Shown here in pieces: positions 46,801 to 57,176 of a stretch of DNA of 64,000 nt. Position 1 is the stretch's first letter; every line of letters begins with the position of its first letter. A program made the position numbers and the translations under genes. The DNA comes from Globodera rostochiensis (lineage: Eukaryota; Nematoda; Chromadorea; Rhabditida; Heteroderidae): the NCBI GenBank assembly GCA_018350325.1, contig JAEVLN010000006.1, forward strand, positions 2,122,693-2,186,692, given 5' to 3'. The notes under the pieces were generated by a model that was not told the DNA's origin, ran no database searches, and worked only from the letters and a program-made list of their open reading frames with translations.

Positions 46801-47340
46801 CTTTGGGATGTCGATCTTTGTGGGTGGATTTTTGGTCCAAGAAAAAGTCAATTTTTAGAGGTGCATTTTTTGAAAATTTTTAAAAAGTCAATCCTTAGGG
46901 GTGTATTTTTCTTTTTTATTGCATTTTTGTTAAGGAATTTTTGAAAAATGGCGAAATATGTGCTAAAACTCTGAAAAAGCTTAAAATATGTCAGAAAATA
47001 TGTGCTAAAAAATATCCCCAAAATATGTTTTGATATGTGCTAAAAAGTCGCCCTAATTCAAAAATTTTTCAAAACAAATACTATTTTTGGGCTTCTCTCA
47101 TGGTAAGGAATCTACGAAAAAAAATATGTTAAAACATAAAAATCCGGGCCCTATTAATTACCTAATTTTGATTCGAACTTAGCACAGCGCCAGGTCTAAT
47201 AACTTGTGTATGAATGAATATGTGCTTTTTGTTGTTTTAGGGTTACCGGTTGGCGGAGGACCGTTTTGTATTTGGCAAGCGTTGAGGGGGCGACCAGCAG
47301 CGCTGTTCGGCGGCTGACGACTCGTTCGTCTCCTCCTCCT
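43823..47340 (-). CDS. GATA-type zinc-finger transcription factor
   Basis: GATA factors are nuclear proteins that bind (A/T)GATA(A/G) and in nematodes direct gut and epidermal fates. On the minus strand the exon 44991-45142 encodes LQCTNCSATTTPLWRRN followed by LGQPVC, ending TGCAA|GTAAAA. The exon 44212-44272 continues in phase as NACGLYYKLHHVARPLALKKE, so all four zinc cysteines (CTNC, CNAC) are present. The exon 44050-44103 gives the basic tail AIQTRKRRKARRDRDWLK. However, between these two the donor is ATATAA rather than GT, and reading through would stop two codons after KKE. A last exon may lie at 43823-43960. Upstream candidate exons are 45685-45783 (Gln-rich, ERHLQQQQQRQELDNW), about 46012-46095 (APMQYYQQYLMPQGHHS) and about 47240-47340 (EEEETNESSAAEQ). 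Their phases do not fully join, so only the finger region is firmly modelled. Confidence 0.75.
44378..44760. repeat. Foldback with tandem AATGTGCGAAATGTCC units
   Basis: The left side repeats GGACATTTGGCACATT and GGACATTTCGCACATT. The right side repeats GTGCGAAATGTCCAAT four to five times, ending GACCGGACACC. The centre is AT-rich. It lies in the intron between the two halves of the GATA finger coding sequence. Confidence 0.8.
46100..46225. repeat. ATATCCG-rich repeat near the GATA gene 5' part
   Basis: GTCCGGATATATCCGTGCC, TATCCGTATCCAATCCGCG and GGATATCCGCCATATCCGC make a palindrome-rich 120-bp block next to the candidate Gln/Tyr-rich exon. Confidence 0.55.
46505..46612. repeat. TCTCGA foldback element, 46.5 kb copy (about 100 bp)
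   Basis: AGAGACCGGACTTGTGCTTC and CTCGACCGGTCTCTAA mark the two ends. Inner arms pair through GAGATCTC. The shortest complete-looking member of the family. Confidence 0.75.
46613..47239. other. Probable intron or intergenic sequence
   Basis: AT-rich, with GGGGTGxATTTTT and GATATGTGCTAAAA words repeated at 46.85-47.05 kb (compare 20.5 and 18.3 kb). No exon. Confidence 0.4.
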
Positions 47341-47604
47341 CTACTAATCAGCACAAAAATGAGAACATGGTGGCACCGGCACATAAGAAAATTAAGTTGG
47401 ATCCCGGCACTTGACGCCCCCCTTTTAACCACGCCGCGCTTTTTGGTCGGAATTTTTGTCCCCGACTTTTTTGAATTTTTTGTCGTGTTTGCTGGGAAAA
47501 ACGAGTGGTAAAATGATCGGGGATTAAGAAACAAAATACATCGCCGAAAATGTGATTAAAATTTCAGCAATTCTCAAATTTAAATGTAAAATATGCGATA
47601 AATA

Positions 47605-50490
47605 TTAATGTGGCTGTACTGAATTTCTGCTGAATATTTTGATGAACGGCTTCAATTCTTTGCGGAAAGCCTTCCGGTATTCCGAACTAAATTAAATTAA
47701 ATTAAAATAATTAAAAAATAAATAAAAATCCGTAAACCTTGATAAATAAAGAATCGGGGCATTGGAAGCGGCGCTGACATTCAAAACAATGCTAATAATT
47801 TGGTTCCATTTCCAAAATGCCATTGGCAAAAGCACAATGTATGGCAAAATTATGGCAACATAAAAATTCATGACGAAATAGCCGCTGATGTTCACGGAAA
47901 CGATGATGAACAACGAGCGGAATATACGCATGTTGAATTGGTTTGAATTTGAATTGGACGGAGCTAAACATTAAATTTAAATTTTTTTTAAAAATCCTAT
48001 TAAATGAATTGTAACTAGTTGTATGAGGTAAATCCGTGTCTTTGTAGCGCTGCTAAAGCGCTGACGCGCTTGTAGAGCTTCGCTACCTAGTTCGGGGTTC
48101 GGAGAGTGCAGTTGAACTGATGGTTAAGCAACACCTCTCGACAGATTAAATCAAAAAAGAGTTCAAATTAATCTGGCCTTCCGGGACAGCAACCAACAAA
48201 TTCTGGTCCATGATGGCTTTTCAGAAGTTTTTCAGAACACCAAATTCTGGTTTATCCGACTTTCCAGAACCCCAACTTTTGGTTAATCTGGCTTTCCAGA
48301 ACACCAAATTCTGGTTCATGCTGTCTTTCAGAAAAACCAAATTCTGATTATCTCGCCTTCCGCAACAGCAACCAACAAATTCTGGTTTATCCGACTTTCC
48401 AGAACACCAAATTCTGGTTTATCTCGCTTTCCAAAACCCCAACATTTGGTTTATCTGGCTTTCCAGAACACCAAATTCTGGTTTATCTGGCTTTCCAAAA
48501 CCCCAACATTTGGTTTATCTGGCTTTGCAGAACACCAAATTCTGGTTCGTGCTGACTTTCCAGAACTCCAATTTCTGGTTTATCTGAATTCCGCAACAGA
48601 AACCAACAAATTCTGGTTTATCCGACTTTCCAGAACACCAAATTCTGGTTTATCTGACTTTCCAGAATACCAAATTCTGGAAACACCAAATTCTGGTTTA
48701 TCTGACTTTCCAGAATGCCAAATTCTGAAAGGTTTATCTGGCTTTCCAGAACACCAAATTCTGGTTTATCTGACTTTCCAGAACACCAAATTCTGGTTTA
48801 TCTGACTTTCCAGAATACCAAATTCTGGTTTATCTGGCTTTCCAGAACACCAAATTCCGGTTTATCTGGCTTTCCAGAACACCAAATTCTGGTTTATCTG
48901 TCTTTCCGGAACAGCAAATTCTGCTTCCTGGTGTCTTTCAGGAAAACAAATTCTGGTCCATGCTGGGTTTTCAGAACACCAAATTCTGGTTCATGCAGGA
49001 TTCACAAAAACACCACATTTTGGTGTTTTACATTCACAATTGATTTGTGTTTTTCTAATTGTTTGTGTTTGACCCATTTAGCTTGGCTTGGGTTTTTGTA
49101 AGAGTCAAATTGCTGAATTGCCCGTGTTTTCATGGGGCTCCCGATCATCTACAAAAAAGTGCCTTAAAGTTACCCTTTTTGAAATGAAGCAAAATTGCGA
49201 TAAGAACATAAATTACAATGGCTGCCAGCAATATAATTGTTACAATTTCATATAATAGTTGCACCCAATTGTCGCATTGAATCTTAATGAAAATACAGAA
49301 AATGCCAATGCCATAAAACGCAAAAAATAAAAAATATTACTGATACAAATGCGCCAATGTCTGTCATTGTGCCAAAGATTAAATGCTCGTCGAAGGATCC
49401 ACAATTCAAATTCAATGAACCCACATAAAACGCTCCAAACATTCCGGCGATTGGCAAAACGACACAGCAAATGATGGCATTGTCATTTTGTGCAGTACTA
49501 AAAGAATTTGGGTCAAATTAACTTAAAAGAATGGGAATTTTGGTCTGGCAAAATAAGTAATCGAGCTATGGGACAGTTTGGGGATCGGTATTAGTCGGGG
49601 ACGGCATCAAAGTCCACATCGATTATTTTAAACAAATGAAATTTTTCTAAAATATTAAAAAAATTAAAATTTTTGGCACACCGGAGTGGGAATAGCACAT
49701 AAAGCAGTCGGTCAATGCTCGTAAAAAACAGCAAAAGTGTTGTGCAACCAAAAGCGAAGAATGATGGCGACAGAATTCGCACAGCGATTGAAAATTCGAT
49801 CAAATAATGTCCCGAGAATACGGTATATACAAACAAAAAGTGGCCAGATTGGTGGACCATCTCGAAGAGCGAATAAAGTGCCAACAATTTGTTGGCCGAA
49901 CCTTTTAGCTCCCTGGGGAATGGCACAATTTGTAGTGCTTGAATTGTTTAAATACGAGTTTAAATTCTGGGGTTTTGGCCTCAAAAACTACAAAAAAAAA
50001 TCACTGAATACTGGCGATGCTCAAACATTAAAATTACCGAGGCTCGAGACCTAGACTTGTCTTAGAGACTTAAACTTGACCCCGAGACTCAAAACTTAGG
50101 TTTGTCGGCAAATCTCGAGACCAAGACTTGACCCCAAGACTCGGACTCAAGACCCAGAAATTCATTGAAGCCGGCTTTATTGGGTCAAACTTTGTCCGAA
50201 TTGTGACGAAAACGACCAAAAAATTCATAACAATTCCAACAGACGCCACAAATGTGTAAATTGAGGCGAAAACAACCAAAGTCCAAGACGGGCGCTCTTC
50301 AGCAAATTTGTTGTAAACCTTAAAATGTTAATTTGTTAATTAAAATGAAAAAGCTTTTGGCAATTAATTAAGTTAAATAAATGTGCGGTAATAATTATAA
50401 ATATTTATATTTATAAATAAGTTGAAATTTTGTTTAGCCCACTTCATTTCGAATTGACTCAAAATAAAAAGCAGTCGAGTTTAAAGCCAT
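47605..50490 (-). CDS. Srsx-like seven-transmembrane chemoreceptor, copy B
   Basis: Same seven-exon layout as copies A and C. The start exon reads MALNSTAFYFESIRNE, with an N-glycosylation site (NST), from 50490. TM1 exon: LVVFASIYTFVASVGIVMN. The TM2-TM3 exon contains FLFVYTVFSGHYLIEF and SIDRLLYVLFPLR. Then come DNAIICCVVLPIAGMFGAFY, a TM5 exon, FRSLFIIVSVNISGYFV, NVSAASNAPILYLS and the tail SEYRKAFRKELKPFIKIF, with a stop at 47605-47607. All coding blocks are open. But the acceptor before the TM2-TM3 exon, AAGCAG in copies A and C, is AAGCAC here, and the sequence at the preceding donor differs too. I could not find a phase-compatible alternative. The 48.19-49.01 kb satellite fills the intron before the TM6 exon. 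It is probably a recently disabled copy, unless unusual splicing rescues it. Confidence 0.75.
48190..49015. repeat. Satellite array of about 32 bp inside receptor copy B
   Basis: Units of CTGACTTTCCAGAACACCAA plus ATTCTGGTTTAT repeat about 25 times with drift. The core is the reverse complement of the 28.86-29.64 kb array, one base shorter per unit. Found in the copy B intron but not in copies A or C. Confidence 0.92.
50040..50165. repeat. GAGACTTGACCCC block in receptor copy B intron
   Basis: CGAGGCTCGAGACCTAGACTTG and GACCCCGAGACTC words correspond to the element in copies A and C, but the CATCACTAC end carrying the intron donor is missing. Confidence 0.6.
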
Positions 50491-51336
50491 TTTTACAGTA
50501 TGAATTGTACACGGTATTCTTTTTGGGCTCAAATTTTTTTTAAAGCATTATGAAATAAAGCAAATAAAAATGGTGGTATTTATTGGAAAAACAATTTTTA
50601 ATTACAAATATTGTCATTATTTAAAATCCCAATTTTTATTTGTGTCCTTAAGTTTGCCTAAATTAAATTAAACCTCGCGGAATTAAAGTCGACAGAATTT
50701 AGGCTCATTAATTGATTTTTAAGTTTGTAGAATTTTGAATTTATCGATTCAAACTTTTTCAAACAAAAAAAAGTTATGAAGGAATTAATGGACAAAAATT
50801 ATTGTCGTCATTTGTAGTGTGGTACAATTTTGTCCTTTTGGCAACCAAATACAAAAAATAATTAAGAAATGAAAGAAAGTGGAACATTGCGTGAAAAAGC
50901 AAATTTAAATTTAAGAAATTGCTTAACAAATGATAATTTCTAAGAAAATTGGTGTCTGAGTTATGATATTTAATTTTTAATTAAAACTACTGCAAAATGT
51001 ATTTATGTTTAAACCCTTGTGTTGATAATGAGGTGCGTAAAAATTTAAAATTGTTTAATAAAAATTGTGTTCCGGAAAATGCAAATCCCTAGAAATAATT
51101 GTTGTTCTGAATTAAATATATTAAAAATTAATCTGCTTAAGCTCTTCTGTTAAACTGTTTCGTAAAAAGAATTCTTGTAAAGATCGCGTTTCATGGTTTT
51201 TGGCGCTGTTCGTGGCTTTGAGATTTTGTTGGTGCGCCCGACAATGCCAGAATGAAATGCAAATGTTCCACTTATATGGCATTTAACAGCAAATTTTGAA
51301 TGCTTTTCATCGTTTAATTTTAGTGCCATTTTTCAA
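50491..51336. other. Upstream region of receptor copy B
   Basis: AT-rich, with the 50.75-50.89 kb part shared with the copy A upstream region. Nothing coding was seen. Confidence 0.5.
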
Positions 51337-51955
51337 TTAATTGGCGGTGGCTTCGTCGTTGGTCAACGATTTCGTCGCGGAGGGCCGGCGGTGTGCCGTT
51401 GATTCGGAAGCCCGTGGCACTGAATTGACGGCAATTTTTTTTTGCTTCTTTAAACTAATTGACGAGCTCTGCTTGCTGGTGGGAACATATTGGGATTTGA
51501 AACCAAAATTTTAAAAAATGGCAGGGTATTTTTGAAGCTTTTTAATATGAATAGTAGAGGTCCGGCAACAGGAAATTTTCTGTAGATTTTATCGATATTT
51601 GTTAAAAAGAAAACTGGCCATTTTCACTGAAAATTTCCAAATTTTTGAAAAATGAGGAAAACTCCCAAAAATCATGAAAACCCTGATAAATAAGGTTAGA
51701 TGGTCACCCTGGTTGCAGGAATAAGTTCCACGGCGGCGGCACACCCCATTCATTGGGGGCGCCGAACAAAACAAATTTGGTGTGACGTCACTCAACAAAC
51801 TTTTTTTTTTGTTAAGTGCCGTCTGTCCACATTCATGCTCACGGCGTGCCATTGGAACGTGGTGCCATTGACCGAGAGAAATTGCGTTGTTGTTGCAGTT
51901 GCGCGGGCATCAATGTCGGTTAGCAGCATCAATTTGGGTTGTCCCAATTTTTGTT
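51337..51955 (-). CDS. Candidate multi-exon gene of unknown function
   Basis: On the minus strand an exon from about 51955 follows TTATCAG and reads PKLMLLTDIDARATATTTQF then LSVNGTTFQWHA, ending at a donor, GCC|GTGAGC. A second possible exon around 51702-51790 reads SAPPMNGVCRRRGTYSCNQ before GTGACC. A third, after CCACCAG near 51477, reads SKQSSSISLKKQKKIAVNSV and ends SLTNDEATAN with a stop at 51337-51339. The phases between the segments do not all fit, so the join is uncertain and the 5' end is missing. No family was recognised. Confidence 0.35.
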
Positions 51956-51997
51956 CTGATAAAATTTCCCAATTTTTGTTTAAGTAGTAATTACCTA

Positions 51998-52318
51998 ATT
52001 ATGTTTTTACCCACCTGTTCCATTTGACAGCCGTTCAACAATTTATTGTGCAACAAATTCAATTTCATTCAGTCCAAATAATAATATTTAATTACATTAC
52101 ATTTTTTTGAACATTTTCTCGCGTCGCCACCGGCGCTTAACAAATTGTGGGACTGTCTTCTGTGTTCATATAATTGCACATTTGTGATTATATAATGACC
52201 TAATGAAAACTGTAATTATTATTGACATTTGCGAATGTCTAATTGAATATTTTATGCTTATTAAATTGTTGTACGGCTGTCAAATGGAACAGGTGGGTAA
52301 AACATAATTATGTTTAAA
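51998..52318. repeat. Inverted-repeat element with about 42-bp arms
   Basis: Left arm: AATTATGTTTTTACCCACCTG then TTCCATTTGACAGCCG. The right arm is its inverse (CGGCTGTCAAATGGAACAGG then TGGGTAAAACATAATTATG). Part of the interior (TTCAACAATTTATT, CATTCAGTCCAAAT) recurs at the extreme right end of the window. Confidence 0.8.
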
Positions 52319-52652
52319 TTCTTTTTATTGTAATTAAGGGGGGTTTATACTATTAGAGCATTTTAGCCTCCAACGGACAAGTTCAGAACGTCAGTGTAGC
52401 AAGCAGATTAACATTTTCATTATAGCTCCTTAACAACTCATAAAAGCCCATAGTGCCATTTGAAAGCTGAAATTTGTGTTAATTTCACTACGAAATGTTT
52501 TGTTTAATTATTCGAATCACTAATTCTAAATGCTTAAAATAATTTAACGGTTCGAAACATTTGAACAATTAATTCTATCATTTTTATTTGCTTTTATCTT
52601 CAGAATTAAATGCGCTCCAAAAGAATACCGTATACAAAATTCATACTGTAAA

Positions 52653-54454
52653 ATGGCTACAAATTCGACTGCTATTGATTTTGAGTCAATGCGAAATGAA
52701 GTGGGCTAAATTAAAGTTGAACTTATATATTTCTTTTAATTTATATTTACAAAAATTAAATTGTCAAAAAACTTTTTGATTTGAATTAAAAATTAACATT
52801 TTAAGGTTTACACCAAATTTGCTGAAGAGCGCCCGTCTTGGACTTTGGTTGTTTTCGCCTCAATTTACACATTTGTGGCGTCTGTTGGAATTGTTATGAA
52901 TTTTTTGGTCGTTTTCGTCACAATTCGGACAAAGTTTGACCCAAAAAAGCCGGCTTTACTCAGTAGAGATGCTCGAGAGTCTCGGTCTCGACTCGAAAAA
53001 ACTTTTGCGTTTTTTAAGTTCAGTCTTGATTGGGGACAAAACTGGGTCTTGAGTCCGAGCCTCGGGGCCAAGTAGGTCTCGAGCCTTGGGGACATGTATG
53101 GTCTCAAGCCTTGATAAATTTACGAACATCACAATTATTCAATGATTCGGATTTAAAAAACGTATCGTATAATTCAAGCAGTACAAATTATGTCATTCCC
53201 CAGGGACTTGGACGGTTCGGCTAACAAATTGTTGGCACTTTATTCGCTCTTCGAGATGGTCCACCAATCTGGCCACTTTTTGTTCGTATATACCGTATTC
53301 TCGGGACATTATTTGATCGAATTTCCAATCGCTGTGCGAATTCTGTCGCCATCATACTTCGCTTTTGGTTGCACAACACTTTTGCTGTTTTTTACGAGCA
53401 TTGACCGACTGCTTTATGTGCTATTCCCACTCCGGTGTGCCAAAAATTTTAATTTTTTTAATATTTTAGAAAAATTAATTCTTTGTTTAAAATGATCGTT
53501 GTGGGCTTTGATGCCGTCCATGACTATTACCGATCCACAAACTGCCCCATAGCCCGATTATTGGTGCCACATATGGTTCCTCTCCGACCCGTCGGGGGCG
53601 GGAAAGTCGGGGTCGGGGTTGGCCATATCGGGGCCGGGTACGACCAAATTTTTCGGGTCGACAATCAAAATTTTAAAAATGGCTTGTTTTATTCTTTTTA
53701 GGACGGCACAATATGAGAATGCCATCATTTGCTGTGTCGTTTTGCCAATCGCCGGACTGTTTGGAGCGTTTTATGTGTGTTCATTGTATTTGAATTCTGG
53801 ATCACTCGACGATCAGCTAATCATTGGCACACTGACAGACCTTGGCACAATTGCCTTTGTAATGTTTTTATTATTTTGCGTTTTATGGCATTGGCATTTT
53901 CTATAAAATTGTTTAAGATCCAAAGCAAAAATTTGGTACAACTATTATATGAAATTGTGACCATTATATTGCTGGCAACCATCGTAATTTATGCTCTTAT
54001 TGCAATTTTGCTTCATTTCAAAAAGGGTAATTTGTCTTAAACGGTTAATTATTCATCAAAATTGAATTTAAAAATAATAATAAATTTTTAAATTTAATGC
54101 TCAGCTCCGTCCAATTCAAATTCAAACCAATTCAACATGCGCATATTCCGCTCGTTGTTCATCATCGTTTCCATGAACATCAGCGGCTATTTATTAATGG
54201 ATTTTTATATTTCGGCAATTACGCTAAAAATAGAAATGCCAATGTCACTTTGGAAATGGAACCAAATTAATTGCATTGTTTTGAATGTCAGCGCCGCTTC
54301 CAATGCCCCGATTCTTTATTTGTCAAGGTTTTAACTTTTTTATTTATTTTTTAATTCGTTTAATTTAATTAGTTCGGAATATCGGAAGGCTTTCCGCAAA
54401 GAATTGAAGCCGTTCATCAATATATTCAGCAGAAATTCTGTACAGCCACATTAA
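52653..54454 (+). CDS. Srsx-like seven-transmembrane chemoreceptor, copy C
   Basis: The cleanest of the three receptors. Exons 52653-52700, 52806-52962, 53182-53434, 53702-53858, 53918-54026, 54105-54327 and 54373-54454 are in consistent phase with canonical ends and encode 342 residues. N-terminus: MATNSTAIDFESMRNE, with an N-glycosylation site. TM1: LVVFASIYTFVASVGIVMN. TM2 and TM3: FLFVYTVFSGHYLIEF, FAFGCTTLLLFFTSIDRLLY. TM4: NAIICCVVLPIAGLFGAFYV. TM5: IVTIILLATIVIYALIAILL. Third inner loop: APSNSNSNQFNMRIF. TM6: SLFIIVSMNISGYLLMDF. TM7: NVSAASNAPILYLS. The cytosolic tail ends RNSVQPH. It is inverted relative to A and B. No signal peptide is expected. Confidence 0.92.
52963..53115. repeat. 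GAGACTCGAGACC element in receptor copy C intron 2
   Basis: Opens with GTAGAGATGCTCGAGAGTCTCG directly at the exon 2 donor, followed by GGGTCTTGAGTCCGAGCCTC-type repeats. Matches the copy A block at 40.32-40.45 kb. Confidence 0.65.
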
Positions 54455-55094
54455 TATGTATTTATACGCCTATTTTATACATCCAATAAATATTTATTCG
54501 AGTCTTTACGGGGCTCGATTTTGAGAAATTTCTCGGGATTTTTTGGGTCTCGAATCTCGTCTCGTCTCGTTGTCAAGTGAAGTCTTGGCAATATTGTTTT
54601 TGATCAATATTCATAACAAAATTGAATAATTTTTTGAAATTTAATAAATTTTAAACGGTCCCCCCTATTGAATTTATTTTTTCACGGTGCGCAATTCTCC
54701 TACAGGCTCCTTAAAATGCGTCAGTGATTATTAAAACTCATGCAAAACATGTTTCTGAAAGTTTTTGAGGTCGAAGAATCCGAGGCATAAGCCTAAGCTA
54801 GCCTAAGCCTAGCTTAGGCCTAAGCCACCCTGGCTTGGGGTTTGTTAGGCTTAGGCTTAAGCTTAAGCTAGCCTAAGCCTAGCTCAGGCTTAGCCTAAGG
54901 CGTGCAAGGGATTCGGGAAATTTTGCCCTGGGTGGGATTCGAGACACTTTTGGCGGGAGTGGGATTCGGACGAGTGGACTTCGGACCGGAAGCGAGTTTG
55001 GCCCACTTCAAAATTGGGAGGCTATATGCATAAACAAGTCCCGGTCCCGGTTTTTCCAAAAGTCCCGGTCCCGTGCAACCCTAGAATGAAGGTG
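54455..55094. repeat. Intergenic with AAGCCTAAGC repeat, copy 3
   Basis: At 54780-54905 CCTAAGC and CTTAGGC units make a palindrome. The flank to 55010 (GGATTCGGGAAATTT, GGGATTCGAGACACTTT) matches the 32.6 kb copy inverted. At 55035-55080 GTCCCGGTCCCG occurs twice and ends CAACCCTA, resembling one end of an hAT-like element. Confidence 0.6.
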
Positions 55095-55412
55095 TTTGAA
55101 CAACGAATCTTACAGATTTCCCACGCGTGCAGGAGGGGTGCCATTGCGCGCTCGGGGGCGCGCGTGCTCTCGCCCAAAATCTTTACCCCTCCCCGCCGCC
55201 CCCGGACTTTTGTTGGGGGCGCCCCACTATTCTTTATGTGATTTTGTGGTAATAGGGCCAAAATCATGCCAATGCCAAATTTGGCTTCATGCCAATGCCA
55301 GCACATTCTCTCCACTCTCTCCGTTTATAAAACTATTTCGAAGGCTTGTCATCTTTGATGAAATGTTTCGAAACAAAGTCACATTTGAAGCAGCCATCGA
55401 TTGAAAGCCGCA
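55095..55412 (-). repeat. Dispersed repeat, copy 2 (inverse of 28.1-28.5 kb)
   Basis: Read on the minus strand it repeats the order of words of the 28.1 kb copy, from CAATCGATGGCTGCTTC to GAATGTGCTGGCATTGGC, and then diverges through a GC-rich stretch. Confidence 0.75.
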
Positions 55413-55555
55413 TAAAAACGATGAAAATGCAGCTGAAAGCATTCAAACTAGAGATAATCGAGATTCTCGATCGAAATTTGACTGGTGTATACACTGATTG
55501 CCCAAAAATGGTCTTCAATAATTTACGCCATTCTTTCATTTTATTAAGTTTACCT

Positions 55556-55571
55556 ACCTATTTTTTAGAAA
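55556..55571 (+). promoter_or_regulatory. Putative trans-splice acceptor before the 55.6 kb gene
   Basis: CTATTTTTTAG ends three bases before the ATG at 55572, an ideal nematode acceptor with no coding exon found upstream. Confidence 0.5.
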
Positions 55572-57176
55572 ATGATGGAACCTGCAAACTTTGTCACTTT
55601 TATTTTGATTTTTATAAATTTTGTTGGTTCGACGACACCCTACAAATGGGATTTGACCAACCGTGCCAATAATGTCCAATTATTTGATCAATTTATTGAT
55701 GGAATTGTCAAAAGTTATGATCAGGAAGGACGCAATGCTATCAATAAGCCAAAAAAATTGATTCTATTTTATATTACTTTTGTAAAAAATGTGTCAGAAG
55801 TTGCCGATGCTCGGGTGATCAACCCCAATCCAGGAAATGCTTACGCAAAATTGAAAGCCAAGCTTGGATATTCGGACAAATTATTGGAGCAGCATATTGC
55901 CAATGAATTCAACAAAAATATTTTGGGCCATGAAAAGCCATTGCCCCCGGCAGTGGTGGACCAACTTTTGATGTTGTCCATCTCATTTGCCGTGCGGCTT
56001 TTCGTTTCTTTTAAGTCAGTGCTTTACGATTAAAAAAACCAATTAAATAAATAATTGTTTTTAGATTTCATTATTATGTATTTGATAAGGATCGCGAAAG
56101 CTTTGACAAATGGCAAATAGAAACTCTTTTGTCGGCGTATAAAATTTTGTCAACTAAAAGTGGCACCAATTGGTATAAAGGCATTAGGGGGTGTGCTTTG
56201 TTCTGTTCTGATTTTCTGATTTATCAGAATTTAATGGTGATTTTGGGCACCAGAATTCTGATTTCTGGTTTCTGGTTTTTAAAAAGTCGACCAGAGCACA
56301 TCCCTGGTGTGCACTGTTCTGTTTTAATTTTTGATTTTTCAAAATTTATGGTCGTTTGGACACTAGAATTAATTGTATTTTTTAAATTTTTTTTTAAGAA
56401 AAAAAAACAGAAATTAAACATTTGATTATTCAAATTTGGCATAAAACATATGACATTTTTCAATTCAAGCGCGGCAAGAACCGACGTATTTTGTTGATCA
56501 AAAATAAAATTTTTAGAAAATACGAAATTTTGCTCCAATTTTCTTAACAAATATCGTTATATCGTTCAAAAAAATTCCCGGCGGCGCTTAGTGTTAGATG
56601 TAATATTTAATTCGATTTTTTTTAAATTTCTGTTCTGGATTGTTATCATTTTGTTTTTTCAATTTCAAAATTCAAAATGCAATTTAAGGATATTTCCATT
56701 TAAAATCAAATGTTGATTTTTTGAATAATTTGTTATTATTTTGTTTTTTCAATTTCAAAATTTGAATTACATTTTAAGGATATGCCCATTTAAAATTATT
56801 CAATGTCACGGTGATGAAAGTTTTAACGAATTGTCTTGGACTGAATTTACAAATCAAAACCTTACAGAACATACAGCGGAACACGACCAATACATTCGTA
56901 TGAATTATTATTTAAAAATTTCAAAAACAAAAATTTAAATCATTTTTTTCGTTAATTGCAGAAAATTTCAAATTCGTGCTGAAGCTCTCCGATTTTTCAT
57001 TGACATCATTTGAGGTGTACAAATTGAGCGAAATTATTTTAATTGAGGCGGAGAGAATAATGGACGACAAAAGCAATAATAATGTTCAAGCATTTGAACA
57101 ACAACCGCTAGCACTTTACACATTTGTGAAGCAGTACTTTGTTGAAATCATTGGGAAAAAAACGACGCCAGGTTAA
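55572..57176 (+). CDS. Secreted protein of 300 residues, family unknown
   Basis: Four exons in consistent phase (55572-56014, 56065-56190, 56779-56897, 56962-57176) give 300 residues. The N-terminus has a short polar start and a hydrophobic core, NFVTFILIFINFVG, ending in small residues (STT), a good signal peptide. The mature part is mostly polar and helix-rich, with YKWDLTNRANNVQLFDQF, a hydrophobic LLMLSISFAVRLFVSF, FHYYVFDKDRESFDKWQIE, two cysteines in GICPFKIIQCHG and a C-terminal FVKQYFVEIIGKKTTPG. I recognise no domain. The genes at 58.1 and 62.2 kb, on the same strand, look similar in style (helical, Lys/Glu/Phe-rich) but share no clear alignment. The 56.19-56.33 kb repeat lies in intron 2. 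A secreted or extracellular role is inferred only from the signal peptide. Confidence 0.82.
56186..56335. repeat. CTGGTGTGC/GTCGACC foldback repeat, copy 3
   Basis: The left part (GTGCTTTGTTCTGTTCTGAT) and right part (AAGTCGACCAGAGCACATCC, then GTGCACTGTTCTG) match the 2.99-3.19 kb element in inverse orientation. It abuts the exon 2 donor of the 55.6 kb gene. Confidence 0.65.

Noticed and set aside
48446..49101. Open frames of 119-128 codons on the plus strand
   Set aside because: These run over the 32-bp satellite inside an intron of receptor copy B.
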